64,000 bases of DNA from Sphingobium fluviale (GCF_004122115.1 NZ_SBKP01000008.1:1-64000); one strand, 5' to 3'; shown: positions 16,236 to 25,945, counted from the stretch's first letter. A program made the numbers and translations. Notes: a model not told the origin generated them from the letters alone.

Positions 16236-17093
16236 TCAAATGTCCTGTACGAGGCGCTGATAGAGATCTGGCCGCCGGTCGCGGAAGAAGCCCATCCCTG
16301 CGCGATGCCTGCGCGCGCGCTCCAGATCCAGCGTGGCGACCAGCGCCCCGGTCTGCCAATCCTCGACCTCCGCAACCAGGTCTCCCCATTCGTCGGCAAT
16401 GAAGCTGTGGCCATAATAGCTCTGCCCACCCTCGACACCGTCATTGCCGATGCGGTTGGCAGCGATCACCGGCATGCAGTTGGACACGGCATGGCCGACC
16501 ATTGCGCGCCGCCACATGCGGCTGGTGTCAAGCTCCGTGTCATACGGCTCCGAGCCGATGGCGGTTGGGAAGAGCAGCATTTCCGCGCCCATAAGCGCCA
16601 TGATCCGCGCGGTTTCGGGATACCACTGGTCCCAGCATATGCCGACGCCGATGGTGCCGTATTTGGTGGGCCACACCTTGAATCCGCTGTTGCCGGGGCG
16701 GAAATAATATTTCTCCTCATATCCCGGCCCATCGGGGATATGGCTCTTGCGATAGACGCCCATGATCGCGCCCGTGTCGTCGATCATCGCAAGGCTGTTG
16801 TAATGATGCTGGCCGTCCCGCTCGAAGAAGCTGGTGGGGATGTAGACACCAAGCTCAGCCGCGAGCGCCTGCATCGCGAGCACGGCGGGGTGCTCGGCCG
16901 TGGGCAAAGCGTGGGCGAACAGCGACTCATTCTCCACCGTGCAGAAATACGGCCCCTCGAACAATTCTGGTGGCAGGATGATCTTCGCCCCACGCGCCGC
17001 AGCCTGACGCGCGGCGCTTTCCACCGCGGCGATATTGGCCGCCATGTCATCGGTGAAGGCGAGTTGCAGCGCGGCGACGGTGGCTTTGGTCAT
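16236..17093 (-). CDS. aguB: N-carbamoylputrescine amidase
   Basis: A 285-residue nitrilase-superfamily amidase that hydrolyses N-carbamoylputrescine to putrescine, CO2 and ammonia. The catalytic Glu is in LPPELFEGPYF, the Lys near YRKSHIPDGPGY, and the Cys in VGICWDQWYPE. The tail FRDRRPDLYQ is typical of AguB. The ATG at 17093 begins MTKATVAALQ as in relatives. It lies four bases downstream of the agmatine deiminase gene, so together they convert agmatine to putrescine. Confidence 0.94.
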   Translation of the reverse strand: MTKATVAALQLAFTDDMAANIAAVESAARQAAARGAKIILPPELFEGPYFCTVENESLFAHALPTAEHPAVLAMQALAAELGVYIPTSFFERDGQHHYNSLAMIDDTGAIMGVYRKSHIPDGPGYEEKYYFRPGNSGFKVWPTKYGTIGVGICWDQWYPETARIMALMGAEMLLFPTAIGSEPYDTELDTSRMWRRAMVGHAVSNCMPVIAANRIGNDGVEGGQSYYGHSFIADEWGDLVAEVEDWQTGALVATLDLERARRHRAGMGFFRDRRPDLYQRLVQDI

Positions 17094-17097
17094 GAGG

Positions 17098-18099
17098 TTA
17101 CCTGTCAGTGGGTGCGGGCATCTGCTGGCTGGTGCAGTGGAAGCTGCCTCCGCCTGCCAATATCGCATCAGACGGCAGGGCTACAACCTCTCGCCCCAGA
17201 AAAAATGGCCGGAGCGCTTCTACCGCCGCCGCGTCGTTCGGGCGGCCATAGGCAGGGACGATGACGGCCGCATTGCCGATGAGGAAGTTCATATAGGATG
17301 CGGGGATCACCGCTCCGTCCGCCTCCACCCGGCCCGGCGAGGGCATGGGCGCGACGGTGAGGCCATGCGCTTTGGCCCTCTCGCAAGCGTCGGCATAGAT
17401 TGCGGCATTGGGGTCATCGTCCGTGCTCGCCTCAGGGATCGCGATCACGCCGGGTGCTACGAAGCGGGCAAGGTTGTCGACATGGCCGTCGGTATGATCA
17501 TTCACGAGGCCATCGCCCAGCCACAGCATGTCGGTCAGGCCGAGGCTGCCCGCCAACAGCGTCTCGATCTGGCGGCGGTCCAGCCCCGGATTGCGATTGG
17601 GGTTGAGCAGGCAATCCTCGGTGGTGACGAACAGCCCGGTGCCATCACTATCGACCGCCCCGCCCTCGAAGATCAGCGGCACCGAGCGGCAGGGCAGGGG
17701 GGTGCCAGCCGCGAGCCGCGCGCCGATGTCTTCATCACCCGGCATCTCATATTTGCCGCCCCAGCCGTTGAAGCGAAAGTCGGTGAGCGAGCGATTGCCC
17801 GCGCCATCGACCACAGCAATCGGCCCGGTATCACGCAGCCAAACGTCGCCAATAGGTTCTATGACGATCTTCACATCACTTGTGAGCAGTATGCTGGCCT
17901 GTGCGGCGCTGGCCCCGTCATTGCAGACGAGGCGCACTTCCTCGCCCTTTCCACCCGCGCGCACGGCATCGGCAAAGGCACAGAGCTGCGCCTGCGCCCG
18001 CGCCAGCGTCTCCGCGCCGCCCCATTCGTCGGCGTTCCAGGGAAAGCCGATCCACAGCCATTCATGCGGTTCCCACTCGGCGGGCATGCGGATGGTCAT
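17098..18099 (-). CDS. aguA: Agmatine deiminase
   Basis: A 333-residue enzyme of the guanidino-group-modifying superfamily converting agmatine to N-carbamoylputrescine. Motifs include MPAEWEPHEWLWIGFPW, DVWLRDTGPIAV, GLVNDHTDGHVDNLARF and the catalytic cysteine C322 in GGGSFHCTSQQ. The ATG at 18099 has GAGGAATT upstream and is preferred over a TTG at 18108. It forms a two-step putrescine route with the following gene. Confidence 0.95.
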   Translation of the reverse strand: MTIRMPAEWEPHEWLWIGFPWNADEWGGAETLARAQAQLCAFADAVRAGGKGEEVRLVCNDGASAAQASILLTSDVKIVIEPIGDVWLRDTGPIAVVDGAGNRSLTDFRFNGWGGKYEMPGDEDIGARLAAGTPLPCRSVPLIFEGGAVDSDGTGLFVTTEDCLLNPNRNPGLDRRQIETLLAGSLGLTDMLWLGDGLVNDHTDGHVDNLARFVAPGVIAIPEASTDDDPNAAIYADACERAKAHGLTVAPMPSPGRVEADGAVIPASYMNFLIGNAAVIVPAYGRPNDAAAVEALRPFFLGREVVALPSDAILAGGGSFHCTSQQMPAPTDR

Positions 18100-18120
18100 C
18101 TGCGGCAATTCCTCAAACGA

Positions 18121-18148
18121 AAAGGGCGGCTCCTGCGAACCGCCCTTT
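18121..18148 (-). terminator. Rho-independent terminator of rpsD
   Basis: Arms AAAGGGCGG and CCGCCCTTT (18121-18129 and 18140-18148) flank a ten-base loop. On the minus strand the stem is followed by further T residues. It lies just downstream of the rpsD stop. Confidence 0.8.
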
Positions 18149-18173
18149 GCATAATTCGTTGCTGTCCGAAAGC

Positions 18174-18788
18174 TTAGCGCGAATAGAATTCGACGACGAG
18201 GTTCGGTTCCATCTTCACCGGATAGGGCACCTCGTCCAGCGTCGGCACGCGAACATAGGTGACTTTCGCCGCGCCATCGGGGGCGACATAATCCGGGATG
18301 TCGCGCTCGGCGAGGCTCTGCGCCTCCATCACGAGGGCCATCTCGCGGGCTTTCTTGCCCAGCGTGATCTCGTCACCCACCTTCACGAGGCGGCTGGCGA
18401 TGTTGCACTTCACGCCGTTCACATAGATGTGGCCGTGAGACACGATCTGGCGGGCGGAAAAGATCGTCGGCGCGAACTTGGCGCGATAGACGACCGCATC
18501 GAGGCGGCGCTCCAGCAGGCCAATCAGGTTCTGGCCGGTATCGCCCTTCATGCGCGATGCTTCGGTGTAGTTCTTCTTGAACTGCTTCTCGGTGATGTCG
18601 CCGTAATAGCCCTTCAGCTTCTGCTTGGCGCGCAGCTGGATGCCATAGTCGGAAACCTTGCCCTTGCGGCGCTGGCCATGCTGGCCGGGGCCATATTCAC
18701 GCTTGTTGACCGGGGACTTCGGGCGACCCCAGATGTTTTCGCCCATCCGGCGGTCGAGTTTATACTTGGAAGAAGTACGTTTCGTCAC
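18174..18788 (-). CDS. rpsD: 30S ribosomal protein S4
   Basis: A 204-residue S4, the primary 16S rRNA-binding protein of the small subunit. It has the N-terminal S4 domain ([24 protein letters not shown] in part) and the S4 RNA-binding fold [17 protein letters not shown] with [14 protein letters not shown]. The GTG start at 18788 with AAGGAAAT upstream gives [14 protein letters not shown] and the normal length. It is a stand-alone gene here, outside the alpha operon. Confidence 0.98.
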   Translation of the reverse strand: MTKRTSSKYKLDRRMGENIWGRPKSPVNKREYGPGQHGQRRKGKVSDYGIQLRAKQKLKGYYGDITEKQFKKNYTEASRMKGDTGQNLIGLLERRLDAVVYRAKFAPTIFSARQIVSHGHIYVNGVKCNIASRLVKVGDEITLGKKAREMALVMEAQSLAERDIPDYVAPDGAAKVTYVRVPTLDEVPYPVKMEPNLVVEFYSR

Positions 18789-18992
18789 GAATATTTCCTT
18801 ACAATTGCAACAACTTGAACCATCCAGCCGACCCGAAGGCCGGATGGACGGCAAAATTCCCGGTATTCGCTCTGGTCAGCTCATGTCTGGCAGGGCTTCC
18901 GCTTCACCGGGGTGCGGAGCCAATTGCGAAGGCGCGCCTATGGCGGGGCCGGGTGCAATTGTCAAGCGGGAGAGGGCGGCAACCGCTTTCCA

Positions 18993-19733
18993 TCAATCGC
19001 GCGGATGCGGATCGGCGAGACTGGAGAGAACACCGCGCAGCGTCCGCACCTCCAGATGGTTCCAGCCCGGCTTGGTGAGCAGGTTGCGCAGCGTGCGGCG
19101 CGTAGCGGGTGCGCGGTCTGGCGGGAAGAAATAGCCCGCCCTCTCCAGCAGCGCCTCGAACTGGGCGATCATGCCTTCCAGCTCTTCCTGTGGGGCGGGG
19201 GGCAAAAGCTCCTCCTCGGTCGGCTGAACCAGCTCCGCGTCGCTGCCTTTCGACCATTCATAGGCCACGAGGATCACCGCCTGCGCCAGATTGAGCGAGG
19301 CGAAATCGGGGTTGATCGGCACGGTCAGGATCGTGCGGCATAGCGCAACTTCTTCTGTCTCTAGCCCGGAGCGCTCCGGCCCGAATACCACTGCGCTGCG
19401 GCCCGGTGCGACATGGATTGCGCGGACGGCCTCCTCCGGCGTCACCACCGGCTTGGTCACGCCGCGCTTGCGCACCGTGGTGGCATAGACATGGGCGCAA
19501 TCGGCCACCGCCTCGGCCAGCGTGCCATAGATTTGCGCCTGATCCAGCACCGCATCCGCGCCGGCCGCCGATGGCCCGGCATCTGGGTTGGGCCAGCCAT
19601 CGCGCGGGGCGACGAGGCGCAGCTCCGTAAGCCCGAAATTGAGCATCGCCCGCGCCGCCTTGCCAATATTTTCACCCAGTTGCGGGCGGACGAGGACAAT
19701 GACGGGCTTGGCGCCGGTCAGGGCGTCACTCAC
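18993..19733 (-). CDS. trmJ: tRNA (cytidine/uridine-2'-O-)-methyltransferase, TrmJ type
   Basis: A 246-residue SPOUT-fold RNA methyltransferase that uses SAM to methylate the 2'-O of tRNA position 32. The N-terminal [19 protein letters not shown] and the knot motifs [10 protein letters not shown] and [16 protein letters not shown] are clear. The C-terminal 60 residues include the helix [20 protein letters not shown]. The GTG start overlaps nrdR by eight bases, so it is the last gene of the rpiB-glyA-nrdR-trmJ run. Confidence 0.9.
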   Translation of the reverse strand: MSDALTGAKPVIVLVRPQLGENIGKAARAMLNFGLTELRLVAPRDGWPNPDAGPSAAGADAVLDQAQIYGTLAEAVADCAHVYATTVRKRGVTKPVVTPEEAVRAIHVAPGRSAVVFGPERSGLETEEVALCRTILTVPINPDFASLNLAQAVILVAYEWSKGSDAELVQPTEEELLPPAPQEELEGMIAQFEALLERAGYFFPPDRAPATRRTLRNLLTKPGWNHLEVRTLRGVLSSLADPHPRD

Positions 19734-20187
19734 CCCCCGCTTCCTTCACAGCGGAGGCGAAATCCTCGAAATCCTGTGCTTCGCGAAAGTCCTTATAGAC
19801 CGAGGCGAAGCGGATATAGGCCACGCTGTCCAGCTCTTTCAGCGCAGACATCACCAGCTCACCGATGGATTGCGCGCTGACCTCGTTCTCTCCATTGGTC
19901 TCGATCTGCCGCTGGATGCCGGAGGTGAGTTTCTCTATCCGCGCCGGGTCGATCGGGCGCTTGCGGCAGGCGATCTCCAGCGAGCGGGCAAGCTTGTCCC
20001 GGTCAAACGGCTGGCGCTCGCCATTGCTCTTGACCACCCATATGTCGCGCAGCTGGATGCGCTCGAACGTGGTGAAGCGCGCGGCGCAGGCCTCGCACTG
20101 ACGGCGGCGGCGGATGGCCGCCCCGTCGTCCGTGGGGCGGCTGTCCTTCACCTGGCTGTCTTCATGTCCGCAGAATGGACAGCGCAC
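19726..20187 (-). CDS. nrdR: Transcriptional repressor NrdR
   Basis: A 153-residue repressor of ribonucleotide reductase genes. The N-terminal zinc ribbon has C3, C6, C31 and C34 ([21 protein letters not shown]); residues about 49-139 form the ATP-cone that senses ATP and dATP. The start is GTG, six bases after the glyA stop. Coupling with glyA is common in proteobacteria. Confidence 0.97.
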   Translation of the reverse strand: MRCPFCGHEDSQVKDSRPTDDGAAIRRRRQCEACAARFTTFERIQLRDIWVVKSNGERQPFDRDKLARSLEIACRKRPIDPARIEKLTSGIQRQIETNGENEVSAQSIGELVMSALKELDSVAYIRFASVYKDFREAQDFEDFASAVKEAGGE

Positions 20188-20193
20188 TCGCTC

Positions 20194-21513
20194 TTACCCC
20201 TCGTAGATCGGGAAACGGGCGCACAGCGCCGCCACGCGCTCGCGCACATTGGCCTCGATCGCCGGGTCGCCCGCCTCGCCTTTGTCCTTGAGGCCGCCGA
20301 GCACGTCCGCGATCATGTCGCCGATCGCCTCGAACTCCACGACGCCGAAGCCGCGGGTGGTGCCCGCCGGGCTGCCGACGCGGATGCCGCTGGTCTTGGT
20401 CGGGGGCAGGGGGTCGCCGGGAATCCCGTTCTTGTTGCAGGTGATGCAGCTGCGCTCCAGCGCCTCGTCCGCATCCTTGCCACTGATCCCGTAAGGCCGC
20501 AGGTCGATGAGGGAGAGGTGAGTATCCGTTCCGCCCGAAACCACGGCGAGGCCGCGCGCTTCCAGCCGCGCCGCAAGCGCCTTGCTGTTCGCCAGCACCG
20601 CCTTGGCATAGGCCTTGAATTCCGGCGTCAGCGCCTCTCCGAACGCGACCGCCTTGGCGGCAATCACGTGCATCAGCGGCCCGCCCTGCAGGCCGGGGAA
20701 GATGGCGGAGTTGATCTTTTTCGCAATCGCCTCGTCATCGGTCAGGATCATGCCGCCGCGTGGGCCGCGCAGGGTCTTGTGCGTGGTGGTGGTTACAACA
20801 TGCGCGTGGCCGAACGGGGTCGGGTGAACGCCGCCCGCCACCAGACCCGCAAAGTGCGCCATATCCACCATGAACAGCGCGCCGACCTTGTCCGCAATGG
20901 CGCGGAAGCGGGCGAAATCGATATGGCGGGGATAGGCGCTGCCGCCGGTGATGATGAGCGTGGGCTTCGATTCTACCGCAAGGCGCTCGACCTCGTCATA
21001 GTCGATGAGGTGCGTATCCTCGCGCACGCCATATTGCACCGCGTTGAACCATTTGCCGGACATGGCGGGCTTGGCGCCGTGGGTGAGGTGGCCGCCTGCG
21101 TCGAGGCTGAGGCCCATGATCGTGTCGCCTGGCTTCGTCAGGGCCAGCATCACGCCGCCGTTCGCCTGCGCACCCGAATGGGGTTGGACATTGGCAAAGC
21201 CGCAGCCGAACAGCGCCTTGGCGCGGTCAATGGCGAGCTGCTCGACATCATCGGACGGCGCGCAGCCTTGATAATAGCGCTTGCCCGGATAGCCCTCGGC
21301 ATATTTGTTGGTGAAGACAGAGCCTTGCGCTTCCAGTACCGCTTTCGACACGATGTTCTCGCTCGCGATCAGCTCGATCTGGTTCTGCTCGCGCTTCAGC
21401 TCCTTGCCGATCGCGGCGGCAACCAGCGGATCGCGGCTGGCAACGCCTGCGGTGAAGAAGTCGGCGGCACGAATGTCATTCGCGGCTTCGAGGGTGGCAG
21501 GGGCGGTGCTCAT
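20194..21513 (-). CDS. glyA: Serine hydroxymethyltransferase
   Basis: A 439-residue PLP enzyme interconverting serine and glycine with tetrahydrofolate. The PLP lysine is K246 in [16 protein letters not shown]; other motifs are [35 protein letters not shown] and SGAQANGGV. The ATG at 21513 was chosen because GAAAGGATATC precedes it and the protein then starts like relatives, with a short extra N-terminal tail. It belongs to the rpiB-glyA-nrdR-trmJ group. Confidence 0.97.
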   Translation of the reverse strand: MSTAPATLEAANDIRAADFFTAGVASRDPLVAAAIGKELKREQNQIELIASENIVSKAVLEAQGSVFTNKYAEGYPGKRYYQGCAPSDDVEQLAIDRAKALFGCGFANVQPHSGAQANGGVMLALTKPGDTIMGLSLDAGGHLTHGAKPAMSGKWFNAVQYGVREDTHLIDYDEVERLAVESKPTLIITGGSAYPRHIDFARFRAIADKVGALFMVDMAHFAGLVAGGVHPTPFGHAHVVTTTTHKTLRGPRGGMILTDDEAIAKKINSAIFPGLQGGPLMHVIAAKAVAFGEALTPEFKAYAKAVLANSKALAARLEARGLAVVSGGTDTHLSLIDLRPYGISGKDADEALERSCITCNKNGIPGDPLPPTKTSGIRVGSPAGTTRGFGVVEFEAIGDMIADVLGGLKDKGEAGDPAIEANVRERVAALCARFPIYEG

Positions 21514-21526
21514 GGGCGATATCCTT

Positions 21527-21964
21527 TCAGAGCGAAGGGTTCGAGAGTTTGTCGACGCGGCGCTGATGACGATCGCCGCCAAATTCGGTGGAGAGGAAGG
21601 CGGTAACGCAGGCTTTGGCCATTTCAGGGCCGATGAGGCGTGCGCCAAGAGCGATCACGTTGGCGTCATTATGCTCGCGCGCCAACTGCGCCGACAGAGG
21701 CTCGCTGACCAGCGCCGCGCGGCAGGCGGGGTTGCGGTTGACCGCGATGGAGATGCCGATGCCCGATCCACAGATCGCGATACCGCGCTCTGCTTCGCCC
21801 GCTGCAATGGCGGCGGCCAGCTTATAGCCATAATCCGGGTAATCGACCGACGTGCCATCATGCGGGCCAAGATCGCTCACCTCGTGGCCCTGCTCATGCA
21901 GCCAGCCAGCCAGCAGCGCTTTCAGCTCTATGGCGGCGTGGTCCGATGCTAGGGCGATGCGCAT
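21527..21964 (-). CDS. rpiB: Ribose-5-phosphate isomerase B
   Basis: A 145-residue RpiB/LacAB-type sugar isomerase interconverting ribose-5-phosphate and ribulose-5-phosphate. Characteristic segments are [29 protein letters not shown] and [14 protein letters not shown] with the active-site cysteine, and SREHNDAN-like [15 protein letters not shown]. The start ATG at 21964 gives the standard N-terminus. It is the first gene of the co-directional group with glyA. Confidence 0.95.
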   Translation of the reverse strand: MRIALASDHAAIELKALLAGWLHEQGHEVSDLGPHDGTSVDYPDYGYKLAAAIAAGEAERGIAICGSGIGISIAVNRNPACRAALVSEPLSAQLAREHNDANVIALGARLIGPEMAKACVTAFLSTEFGGDRHQRRVDKLSNPSL

Positions 21965-22083
21965 AAGCGGGCGGCTTTCTGTATAGGCGATTCGGCTGTG
22001 GCGCCTATCTAGGCGCGATGCCCCGGAATTGCCACCACCCCATTGGTGCATTATGCGCATGATCGATTAAGGAGAGATAGCCC

Positions 22084-22266
22084 ATGAATGCCGCACCCGT
22101 TTCGGGAACCGTGCTCTCTGTGCTGATGCTGGCCGGATTGGTGCTGGCGGCGGGCGGATGCGTCTTGTTCGTGCGCCAGCCGGAAAGCCGCAAGCGCGCT
22201 TGGCTGATGATCATCGCCGGGCTGGTCATGTTTGCCAATGTGGCGATCTGGACGATCCCGGTCTAG
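22084..22266 (+). CDS. Small membrane protein, 60 residues
   Basis: A 60-residue protein with two predicted membrane helices (VLSVLMLAGLVLAAGGCVLF and AWLMIIAGLVMFANVAIWTI) joined by a basic loop QPESRKR. A strong GGAGAG site stands before the ATG, supporting real translation. No family was recognised. It is divergent from rpiB. Confidence 0.6.
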   Translation: MNAAPVSGTVLSVLMLAGLVLAAGGCVLFVRQPESRKRAWLMIIAGLVMFANVAIWTIPV

Positions 22267-22409
22267 GGACAGAATCCCTACAGCCGCCAGACTTTTCAAC
22301 GCCTTGTCGTGAAAGCATGCGGCTCATCTCATTGGCTGGAACACTATGGGCAGCAGGCTGGTTTCCTCTCATGTGTCCGCATGTGGACACGCCAGTACAG
22401 GAGTTGAAC

Positions 22410-22571
22410 ATGGCTAACCCCAACCAGAACCAGAATGACAAAAGCCGTCAGCAGGGCGATCAGAATACGCCCGGCGGCCAGCAGAGCCAGCAGGATGCGG
22501 AGCGCCGCAAGCAACAGGGCGAAAATGCCGGCAACAAGCAGGACGATGAGTCCAGGCGCGAACAGCGCTAA
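22410..22571 (+). CDS. Small disordered Q/N-rich hydrophilic protein
   Basis: A 53-residue protein (MANPNQNQNDKSRQQGDQ onward) made almost only of Q, N, D, E, K, R and G, with no hydrophobic core, so it should be intrinsically disordered. CAGGAG precedes the ATG at a good distance and a strong terminator follows 15 bases after the stop, which together mark a real single-gene unit. The composition recalls small stress or desiccation-type hydrophilins, but no function is established. Confidence 0.6.
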   Translation: MANPNQNQNDKSRQQGDQNTPGGQQSQQDAERRKQQGENAGNKQDDESRREQR

Positions 22572-22586
22572 AAGCGAACACTATGG

Positions 22587-22615
22587 AAAAGGCCGCCCAA
22601 GGAGGCGGCCTTTTT
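22587..22615 (+). terminator. Rho-independent terminator
   Basis: GGCCGCC (22591-22597) pairs with GGCGGCC (22604-22610), preceded by AAAA and followed by TTTTT. It ends the small hydrophilic protein gene and can work in both directions, also serving the hydrolase gene from the right. Confidence 0.9.
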
Positions 22616-22645
22616 CACGTTTGGCGACGCTGGCCCCGGCGGATT

Positions 22646-23302
22646 TTATTTGATCGGGCTATCCGGGGAGAGGCGCATGTCGAGATAATTGTCGACCGAC
22701 ATCATCACCTGATCCAGCTCATTTTCGAAGAAATGATTGGCGTTGCGAATTTCGTCATGATGGATCGTGATGCCCTTTTGTGTGCGCAGCTTGTCCACCA
22801 GCTTTTGCACGGCAGGCGCCGTAACCACCTCGTCATGCGTACCCTGCACAATGATGCCCGATGCCGGGCAAGGGGCGAGGAAGCTGAAGTCATACATATT
22901 GGCAGGTGGCGCTACTGAAATGAAGCCGCGTATTTCCGGGCGGCGCATCAACAGCTGCATCCCGATCCACGCGCCGAAGCTGAACCCAGCGATCCATGTG
23001 GTCTGCGCTTCGGGGTGAAAGCTCTGCACCCAATCGAGCGCCGAGGCGGCATCAGATAACTCGCCAATGCCGTTGTCGAACGTGCCCTGGCTGCGGCCCA
23101 CACCGCGAAAGTTGAAGCGCAGCACGGCAAAACCGCGCCGCACGAAGGTCTTGTAGAGCGCCTGTGTGATGCGGTCGTTCATCGTGCCGCCGCCCTGAGG
23201 ATGCGGATGCAGGATCATCGCGACCGGAGCGCGCGGGCGGGGCGGGGGGCTGAAACGGCCCTCTAAACGGCCTTCGGGGCCGGGAAAAATTACGTCGGGC
23301 AT
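22646..23302 (-). CDS. Alpha/beta hydrolase (dienelactone hydrolase-like)
   Basis: A 218-residue alpha/beta hydrolase. The family segments MILHPHPQGGGTMND, FNFRGVGRSQG, the nucleophile elbow GFSFGAWIG, and the late acidic and His positions GTHDEVV and NANHFFEN are present. The ATG at 23302 gives MPDVIFPGPEGRLEGRF, the usual start of this conserved proteobacterial group. It is divergent from the cysteine desulfurase pair. The natural substrate is unknown. Confidence 0.85.
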   Translation of the reverse strand: MPDVIFPGPEGRLEGRFSPPPRPRAPVAMILHPHPQGGGTMNDRITQALYKTFVRRGFAVLRFNFRGVGRSQGTFDNGIGELSDAASALDWVQSFHPEAQTTWIAGFSFGAWIGMQLLMRRPEIRGFISVAPPANMYDFSFLAPCPASGIIVQGTHDEVVTAPAVQKLVDKLRTQKGITIHHDEIRNANHFFENELDQVMMSVDNYLDMRLSPDSPIK

Positions 23303-23408
23303 GGCACCTGGCTGTCTGCTAAAATTTGCGGGTCCGCGCACCTGCGCTCTGCGCTGGCCACGAATGAAAGAGCGCCTATATAGGACCGAACCGCGATTTC
23401 GCAATAAA

Positions 23409-24488
23409 ATGAGTCATTTCGTGCCAAACTCCCCGTCTTCAGCCTCCGCAGGACGCATCTATCTCGATCATGCGGCGACCACGCCCGTGTGCGATGCCGC
23501 GCGCGCTGCGATGAGGGAAGGCATGGAGCGCTGGGCTAATCCCTCCTCTCCGCATGCCGAAGGGCGGGCGGCGCGGGCCGCGCTGGAGGATGCGCGGGCG
23601 CGGATCAAGGCGGCTTTGGGGTGGGACGGAGAGTTGATTTTTACCTCTGGCGCGAGCGAGGCGATCGCGCTTGCGCTGGGTCGGGCTAAGGCAGAGCGCG
23701 TCGTCGTGTCCCCGACCGAGCATGATGCGGTGATGCGCATTGCTGGTGAGGAGGCTGGTCAGCTGGCGGTGGACGATGCCGGACGCGTGACTGAGGTGCG
23801 CACAGGCGCGCTCCATGCCATCCAGCATGTGAACAACGAGACGGGCGTGATCCAGCCGATCGCTGAACTGGCGGAGCGCATCGATTCGGAGGGCGGCTGG
23901 CTCTTTTGCGATTGCGCCCAAAGTGCGGGCAAGATTGATCTGCCGAGACAAGCCGACATGATCGCCATCTCAGCGCATAAATTCGGCGGGCCGCCGGGCG
24001 TCGGCGCGCTGCTGGTGCGGGATTTATCGCTTCTGCTGCCCACAGGCGGGCAGGAACAAGGCTATCGCGGCGGCACAGAAAATCTGCCGGGCGTACTGGC
24101 TATGGCTGTGGCGCTGGAGCAGGATCGCGGTTGGATGCGCGAGGCCGCACGGTTGCGGGATATGCTCGATGCAGCGATTGTCGAAGCAGGCGGCATGGTG
24201 GTGGCGCAGACGACAGAGCGCATCCCCACCATCGCCAGCTATCATATGCCCGGCGTATCGGCGCGGGTGCAGCTCATCCGGTTCGATGCGGCGGGGATCG
24301 CGGTTTCGGCGGGGGCGGCCTGTTCGTCCGGCACGCTGAAGACCAGCCCGGTGCTGCGCGCGCTGGGGTGGAGCGGGCAAGCGGCGGACGAGGTGATCCG
24401 CGTCAGCTTTGGCCCACAGACCAGCGAAGCCGAGCTACACCGCTTCATCGCGGCATGGCGCGGCATGGCCAAGGCGCAGGCGGCATGA
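23409..24488 (+). CDS. Cysteine desulfurase family protein (first of a tandem pair)
   Basis: A 359-residue class V PLP aminotransferase fold. It starts IYLDHAATTPVCDAAR, has the PLP lysine in AISAHKFGGPPGVGALL and a cysteine C305 in SAGAACSSGTLKTSPVL at the sulfur-carrier position. It would take sulfur from cysteine for Fe-S or tRNA modification. Its stop overlaps the start of a second desulfurase. It is shorter than IscS and closer to the NifS-like group. Confidence 0.88.
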   Translation: MSHFVPNSPSSASAGRIYLDHAATTPVCDAARAAMREGMERWANPSSPHAEGRAARAALEDARARIKAALGWDGELIFTSGASEAIALALGRAKAERVVVSPTEHDAVMRIAGEEAGQLAVDDAGRVTEVRTGALHAIQHVNNETGVIQPIAELAERIDSEGGWLFCDCAQSAGKIDLPRQADMIAISAHKFGGPPGVGALLVRDLSLLLPTGGQEQGYRGGTENLPGVLAMAVALEQDRGWMREAARLRDMLDAAIVEAGGMVVAQTTERIPTIASYHMPGVSARVQLIRFDAAGIAVSAGAACSSGTLKTSPVLRALGWSGQAADEVIRVSFGPQTSEAELHRFIAAWRGMAKAQAA

Positions 24489-25594
24489 TCTACCTCGATT
24501 ATCAGGCGACGACGCCGCTCGCGCCTGAAGCCTTTGAAGCCATGACGCCGTGGCTGCGGGATCATTTCGCCAATCCGCATAGCGCGCACCGGCCGGGCCG
24601 GGTGGCTGCCGCGGCGGTCGAGGTGGCGCGCGATCAGGTGGCGGCCCTTCTGCCGTCCAGCGGGCGGGTTGTGTTCACATCGGGCGCTACGGAAGCGCTC
24701 AACATAGGGCTTGTGGGCGCGGCGCGAATGATGCGTGGGCGAGATCCTGGCCGCACCCGGATCCTGTTGCCTGATACCGAACATGCCGCCGTGCGCGATA
24801 CGGCGCTGGCGTTGCGGGCGGAGGGATTTGAGCCGGTGTTGCTGCCAGTGCGGCCCGATGGCCTGCTCGATCTGGCCGTGGTGCAGGCCTCGCTCGATGC
24901 GCGCGCTGCCCTGCTGGCGGTAATGCTGGTCAACAACGAGATCGGCGTGATCCAGCCGGTCGATACGCTCGCGAAGAGTGCGCATGACGCGGGCGCGCTG
25001 TTCCTGTGCGATGCGGTGCAGGGCGCTGGGCGGGTCGACCTGCCGGTGGAGGCGGACATGATCGCGATTTCCGCGCACAAGATTCATGGCCCGAAGGGCA
25101 TCGGCGCTTTGTGGTTGCGGGACGGGTTGGAGATACCCCCGCTGATCCACGGTGGAGGGCAGGAGGGTGGCTTGCGGTCGGGGACGCTCTCTCCCGCGCT
25201 CTGCGCAGGATTCGGCGTGGCGGCGCGGCTGATGGCGGAGCGACGCGCGGACGATGCCGCGCATGTGACGGCGCTCAGCGCGCGCGCGAAGGAGCTGTTC
25301 GCAGGATGGACACTCAATGGCAGCGCCGATCATCGCTACCCCGGTAACCTCAATCTGCGGCGAGACGGGCTGGACGCCGCGCGGCTGATGGCCGATTGCC
25401 GCGACGTGGCCTTCTCGCTCGGTTCGGCCTGCGCCAGCGGATCGGGGCGGCCCAGCCATGTGCTGAGGGCGCTGGGGTTGTCGGATGCAGAGGCGCGGTC
25501 CTCGATCCGGCTGGGCTTCGGGCGCACCACCACGCTGGACGAGATCGAGCGCGCCGCTGACGCCATAAACCGCGCCGCAGACGCTCAAGGGTAA
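24485..25594 (+). CDS. Cysteine desulfurase family protein (second of a tandem pair)
   Basis: A 369-residue paralogue of the preceding gene, joined to it by an ATGA overlap. Motifs: MIYLDYQATTPLAPEAF, HAAVRDT, the PLP lysine in AISAHKIHGPKGIGALW and C316 in LGSACASGSGRPSHVLRALG. The conserved tail SIRLGFGRTTT fits IscS/NifS. The two enzymes may form a hetero-pair or supply different acceptors. The ferredoxin gene follows eight bases later. Confidence 0.9.
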   Translation: MIYLDYQATTPLAPEAFEAMTPWLRDHFANPHSAHRPGRVAAAAVEVARDQVAALLPSSGRVVFTSGATEALNIGLVGAARMMRGRDPGRTRILLPDTEHAAVRDTALALRAEGFEPVLLPVRPDGLLDLAVVQASLDARAALLAVMLVNNEIGVIQPVDTLAKSAHDAGALFLCDAVQGAGRVDLPVEADMIAISAHKIHGPKGIGALWLRDGLEIPPLIHGGGQEGGLRSGTLSPALCAGFGVAARLMAERRADDAAHVTALSARAKELFAGWTLNGSADHRYPGNLNLRRDGLDAARLMADCRDVAFSLGSACASGSGRPSHVLRALGLSDAEARSSIRLGFGRTTTLDEIERAADAINRAADAQG

Positions 25595-25602
25595 GGAAAG
25601 TC

Positions 25603-25938
25603 ATGCCGACAGTTCGTTTCATCAGCGCTGATGGCGAGGATATTCAAGAGGTTATCGCTAATAGCGGAGACTGCCTGTTAGATATTGCTCAGGCAGCGGG
25701 TCAACCGCTTGAAGGCACGTGTGAGGGGCAGATGGCCTGCTCGACATGCCATGTCATCGTCTCGGCGGAGGATTTCGCGCGCCTGCCCCCTGCCAGCGAG
25801 GCAGAGGAAGACATGCTCGATCTCGCCGCCGCCGCCACGCGCACCAGCCGCCTCGCATGCCAGATCATCCTGCCGCCGGATATGGACAGCCTGAGCGTGC
25901 GGATGCCCGGCGAATGGCGGGATATGAAAGGCGTATGA
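25603..25938 (+). CDS. [2Fe-2S] ferredoxin, adrenodoxin type
   Basis: A 111-residue plant/vertebrate-type ferredoxin with cluster ligands C40, C46, C49 and C86 (GTCEGQMACSTCHVIV and SRLACQIILP), the spacing of adrenodoxin and bacterial Fdx. It probably donates electrons during Fe-S cluster assembly with the two desulfurases upstream, with which it forms an operon. AAGGAAAG precedes the ATG. Confidence 0.93.
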   Translation: MPTVRFISADGEDIQEVIANSGDCLLDIAQAAGQPLEGTCEGQMACSTCHVIVSAEDFARLPPASEAEEDMLDLAAAATRTSRLACQIILPPDMDSLSVRMPGEWRDMKGV

Positions 25939-25945
25939 AGAAAAA

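Noticed and set aside
19588-21606. A long plus-strand open frame (about 670 codons) opposite nrdR and glyA
   Set aside because: It is antisense to well-conserved genes, has the repetitive Arg/Ala/Gly/Asp composition of a high-GC shadow frame, and shows no domain.
24242-25588. A minus-strand open frame of about 450 codons opposite the cysteine desulfurases
   Set aside because: Shadow of two clear PLP enzymes; the translation is rich in R, H and Q and has no recognisable motif.
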